The position numbers were made by a program, and so were the translations under genes. Of a stretch of DNA of 64,000 nucleotides, positions 61,135 to 64,000 are shown in pieces; the stretch's first letter is position 1, and the number at the start of each line of letters is the position of its first letter. The DNA lies in the NCBI GenBank assembly GCA_948470475.1, contig OX419339.1, positions 9,720,502 to 9,784,501 of the forward strand, given 5' to 3'. Origin of the DNA: Galaxea fascicularis. Lineage: Eukaryota; Cnidaria; Anthozoa; Scleractinia; Euphylliidae. The notes under the pieces were generated by a model. That model was not told where the DNA came from. It made no database searches and was given only the letters and a program-made list of their open reading frames with translations.

Positions 61135-61318
61135 TCACCTTTTCAAATCAGAAATGGAGTAAGTAGCTTCTTGCGCGTCGAATAATTTATTGTTCCCTAT
61201 GGGGAATGCGGAAAACCCCAATGCTTCCTGACACGTTCGCATCACTTTATAATCAAAATGGTCTGTGGTTTTCTTAAAAGCGCTTGTCACAAACAAGGCG
61301 TTCTTGCCTTGTCTTACC
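61135..61318 (-). CDS. Candidate exon of unknown gene
   Basis: On the minus strand an acceptor (GCATGTGTAG) ends at 61319. The frame reads VRQGKNALFVTSAFKKTTDH, FDYKVMRTCQEALGFSAFPI and GNNKLFDAQEATYSISDLKR. It ends either at TGA (61135-61137) or at a donor AAAAG|GTGACT two bases earlier. Amino-acid composition is protein-like, but I do not recognise the family and see no partner exon nearby. Confidence 0.22.
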
Positions 61319-62400
61319 CTACACATGCAAATTAATGATCGCACTTGCATAAGTATAAAAACAATCAAATTTTCTTCAGAACACGCGATAAAATCATAGC
61401 CCTGTGCTTAATATTCATAACGAGTTTCAGTGATAGAAAGAGAGACAGCCATCCCTTGGTAAGCTTACCTGCCTTTAAATGTTATGGTTGCTTCAAAGGA
61501 TTTAAACATTTCTCAAACTGAGAATTGTCGGTTTTTTCAGTGGCAACTAAAGCCAAACCTTACACAATATAAGATCATTGTTGATTTGAGTCTGTCCAAA
61601 TGAAATGCTTAATTTGCTCCCACTAAAGGTGTCGTTAAAAAACTAATGCCCTACACCTGTCTGATTATCCGATGGTGATACTTGTTTAGATTTTATTTCC
61701 TTGATAAAATACTATTAATGTTTTTTAATTCACAATCCCTTCTCAAGAAACATTGTTTGACGACATTGAATTATTACAAACCTAGTTGTCAAGACGTACT
61801 GCTAAAGATTCGACGGCGCCAAGCTAGAAGCGCGGACTTGAGTGAAAGGACTAAAAAGCGAATGAACAACAAGTTCCTGATTTCTCGGTGAAAGGTAGAA
61901 AAACGAACCTTATTTTAACTTACTTTTGAACCGTTTGTGTTGAATTCAGCCCCCACTATTAATTTTTAATATATTTATCAATGTTTCCAGTTTTCAATGA
62001 CACTAATGATGAGTAGTTGTAATGATGATCACTGCGCATGTCAGTTGGCTATCCTATAGAGTCACTGTTCACTTAGAATAAAGACACGAACAACGAAATA
62101 GTGACCGATCGAACAGTTGCAGTTGAAAATGTTGATCAGCCAATTTTTAATATTTCATTGCATAGATTTCTCACAATCCAACGGTTACGATTGAAAAACT
62201 TAACTGTCCTTATTTTCCTTTCACTATTTCAGTGAAATTTACTTTTTGTCGGTTTGGTCGGTTGGATGCACTGTACGTTTGCGTGCGTAACTAGCTGCAA
62301 TCTTAAATGGTGCATATACAGCTTTCTGATTTTCAGCCTCCTTTATGAACTGAAATAGGGTCGATCCGCACTGTGGACAAAACCTCCTTTCGTCCAAGGC

Positions 62401-62505
62401 AAATTCAAAGTGATATTTATGAAATGAATCATCATATGAACTGGGGAAATGAAATCAAATAAAGACTGATCCTCGCAGTTGTGAACGCAATTATAGGCAA
62501 TTGCC
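62401..62505 (-). mobile_element. 5'-truncated SINE copy (family 2), minus orientation
   Basis: The minus strand reads GCAATTGCCTATAATTGCGT, TCACAACTGCGAGGATCAGT, then TTGATTTCATTTCCCCAGTT and ATGATTCATTTCATAAATAT. This is the body and tail of the same SINE as at 62563-62905. The head region is degraded or missing. Confidence 0.7.
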
Positions 62506-62562
62506 ATCACTTTCGGGAGAAAATTTTGAAGAACCCACAATTAACCTGCTCCCAACGTCAGT

Positions 62563-62635
62563 GGCTTCTTAGCTCAGTTGTTTAGAGCATCGTGCTGGTA
62601 TCGCGAGGTCACGGGTTCAAACCCCGTTGAAGTCC
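62563..62635 (+). tRNA. tRNA-like head of SINE (anticodon-loop GGT), probably not a functional tRNA
   Basis: GGCTTCTTAGCTCAGTTGTT begins a cloverleaf. D stem GCTC/GAGC, anticodon stem TCGTG/CGCGA with loop CTGGTAT (GGT would be Thr), T arm ACGGG-TTCAAAC-CCCGT, acceptor GGCTTC/GAAGTC with a G-T pair. A- and B-box promoter sequences are intact. Eukaryotic nuclear genomes do not normally use a GGT threonine anticodon, and the sequence is continuous with a SINE body, so this is the SINE promoter rather than a tRNA gene. Confidence 0.5.
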
Positions 62636-62905
62636 TTATAACGTAGTTGCAAAGAGATAAACTCATACGAAACTGAAGAAAGCAATTCATTTAATGCAGT
62701 AAACACTCGTTGACTACATGAGATTACAGAACTGAACGCGGGAGTTCATCCGGGGCCTTTCCACTACCTACGTCAGCTCCTGAGGGCCTGGGACTAACCA
62801 TATCGTCACAGTTCTGAATATTTGTCAGGCTTCTTTACGCAGTTGCATATAACTGCGTTCACAACTGCGAGGATCAGTCTTTGTTTGATTTAAAATCTGA
62901 TTAGT
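62563..62905 (+). mobile_element. tRNA-headed SINE (family 2), split by an insertion
   Basis: The head is 62563-62635. The body resumes at about 62814 with TGAATATTTGTCAGGCTTCT, then TTACGCAGTTGCATATAACT and GTTCACAACTGCGAGGATCA. In the family these two parts are contiguous (GAAGTCCTGAA...TCAGGCTTCTTTACG), so about 178 bp (62636-62813) is extra. Confidence 0.75.
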
Positions 62906-63019
62906 AAACATGGCTCGAAATCGTGTGCTTGGGCTGTTCTCGAAATAATTTGTACGCAGTAATTAGAACGTGGTCGTTTGTTCGTGAAGTGAGATCTTAT
63001 TGCGATGCCGTGAGAGCAT

Positions 63020-63092
63020 ACCCTGCGAGCAGAGTCTCCTTCGATCTTCCTAGATCAGTCAGGAAGATCGAAGGAGACTCTGCTGGCAGGGT
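63020..63092. repeat. Strong 32-bp-arm hairpin
   Basis: ACCCTGCGAGCAGAGTCTCC and TTCGATCTTCCT (63020-63051) pair with 63061-63092 with one mismatch, over a 9-nt loop. Its end (ACCCTGCCAGCAGAGTCTCC) is a motif I recognise from anthozoan foldback elements. Confidence 0.9.
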
Positions 63093-64000
63093 AGTGAGAG
63101 CAAGACTGGACAGAAAGAACCAAAACTTGTCAGTGACACCTGTCTTCATAAGAAAAGAGAGTTACGCGGTGAACGTTTGTCAGATCAGCCTCCTTTGATA
63201 AATTTGTCCGACTCAAATTATTTTGCCCTTGCTCGGCAAATTGTCAGCATTGATAAAAGTTATGTGTCGAAACCTCTAAAACTTTGTAAGGACAACCGTC
63301 ACAAAGTCCTGTTGACCCTAACCGTTAATACTGAAAGAAATCAACACGTCACGTTTTGCATCTAGTCAATCGTTAACTATCCTGATCACACGTCTTTTTA
63401 AATATACAGCCCGGGGAAAACACCTCAGGATTTCCAAAATAGCAGGGCTATTATATTAGCTTATTTTAGCTCGTCTTTGGTAGTTTTGTCAGTCGGGTTT
63501 GCCTGACCTTTTAGCCTGATGTTTTTCTGAATTTTATCTCTGTTTTGGCATGACGTAGGCAAGTCGCAAATCGTTTTAAATGCGAGTGATATCGTCTTAC
63601 ACCTATTGTTAAGACAAAGCGCGGGGAAGGATGTTAACAAATATCGTTCAAGCTGATGATGCATCAACGTAATCTCCCCTCCTAGAGAGTAACCTCTGAT
63701 CTCTTGCTGAGTATAGTTATTGTTGTTTATTAAGCATCGATCTCCACGATCGCGAGGCCATCAGTCTGAATTGAACAGTAGGCTAGAAAAGCAGCTTCAA
63801 CTATGTTGAAAAGTACGTGAAAAATTATCTGCAAATCAATCATTAGGCGTACCGTGTTAGTTGATCACTTAACCCCAGCCTATTGCTCCCACGCATGCAT
63901 TAAGGTCTAAAAATTGATTACAGTAGCGGTCCGCGGAGTATTAGAACCTGTGGTCGAGGTCAGTTCAAAGAAGAGTACCACACGTAGGCAAAAAAAAGCG
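63093..64000. other. Gene-free stretch to window end
   Basis: Nothing recognised on either strand. Confidence 0.5.

Noticed and set aside
62563..62635. Genuine tRNA-Thr gene
   Set aside because: A GGT anticodon is not used by nuclear tRNA-Thr and the sequence runs into a SINE body; treated as the SINE head.

Overview
This is about 64 kb of AT-rich metazoan nuclear DNA. It has short phase-conserved introns, long gene-poor stretches, trinucleotide microsatellites, many small inverted-repeat transposons, tRNA-derived SINEs and decayed CR1/L2-type LINEs. The protein content (a PKD1-like polycystin and two iodothyronine-deiodinase homologues) and repeat families that I recognise from anthozoan sequence point to a cnidarian, most likely a stony coral. 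The species assignment is inference.

Layout. (1) 1-5972, + strand: the 3' part of a PKD1/PKD1L-type receptor-channel gene. Four exons (31-1126, 2221-2445, 2941-3115, 4471-5972) join in one frame and carry the PLAT domain, the membrane region, the polycystin extracellular domain and the channel core. Intron 1 holds an antisense Crypton/QRICH1-like fragment and intron 3 a 400-bp foldback. A 5'-truncated LINE sits directly after the stop codon and carries the nearest AATAAA. (2) About 9.1-13.3 kb: deiodinase homologue A on the - strand (two exons, 10315-11550), flanked by two diverged copies of an unrecognised roughly 85-bp sequence. (3) 14.2-19.0 kb: a broken LINE interrupted by a fragment of a second LINE family, then a nested pair of inverted-repeat elements. 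(4) 20.5-25.9 kb: inverted repeats, a 150-bp duplication, a long perfect palindrome and a tandem duplication. (5) 28324-29442, - strand: deiodinase homologue B, with the same two-exon structure as A. Both homologues have Cys where classical deiodinases have selenocysteine. (6) 32.8-36.5 kb: a 3.15-kb inverted-repeat structure containing two MITEs with target-site duplications. (7) 40.0-53.3 kb: a MITE-rich region that includes a MITE inside a MITE, an intact tRNA-headed SINE and an A-B/A'-B' segmental duplication. (8) 53.3-64 kb: mostly featureless, with one hAT-like MITE (8-bp target-site duplication), two SINEs of one family in opposite orientation (one split by an insertion) and a strong hairpin.

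There is no prokaryotic-style operon. The polycystin gene (membrane signalling or ion channel) and the two deiodinase-like genes (membrane-anchored thioredoxin-fold enzymes) are not obviously related in function. A and B look like an old duplication within one locus. The most interesting biology is the pair of cysteine-type deiodinase homologues. The rest of the signal is a dense and unusually readable record of nested transposition.
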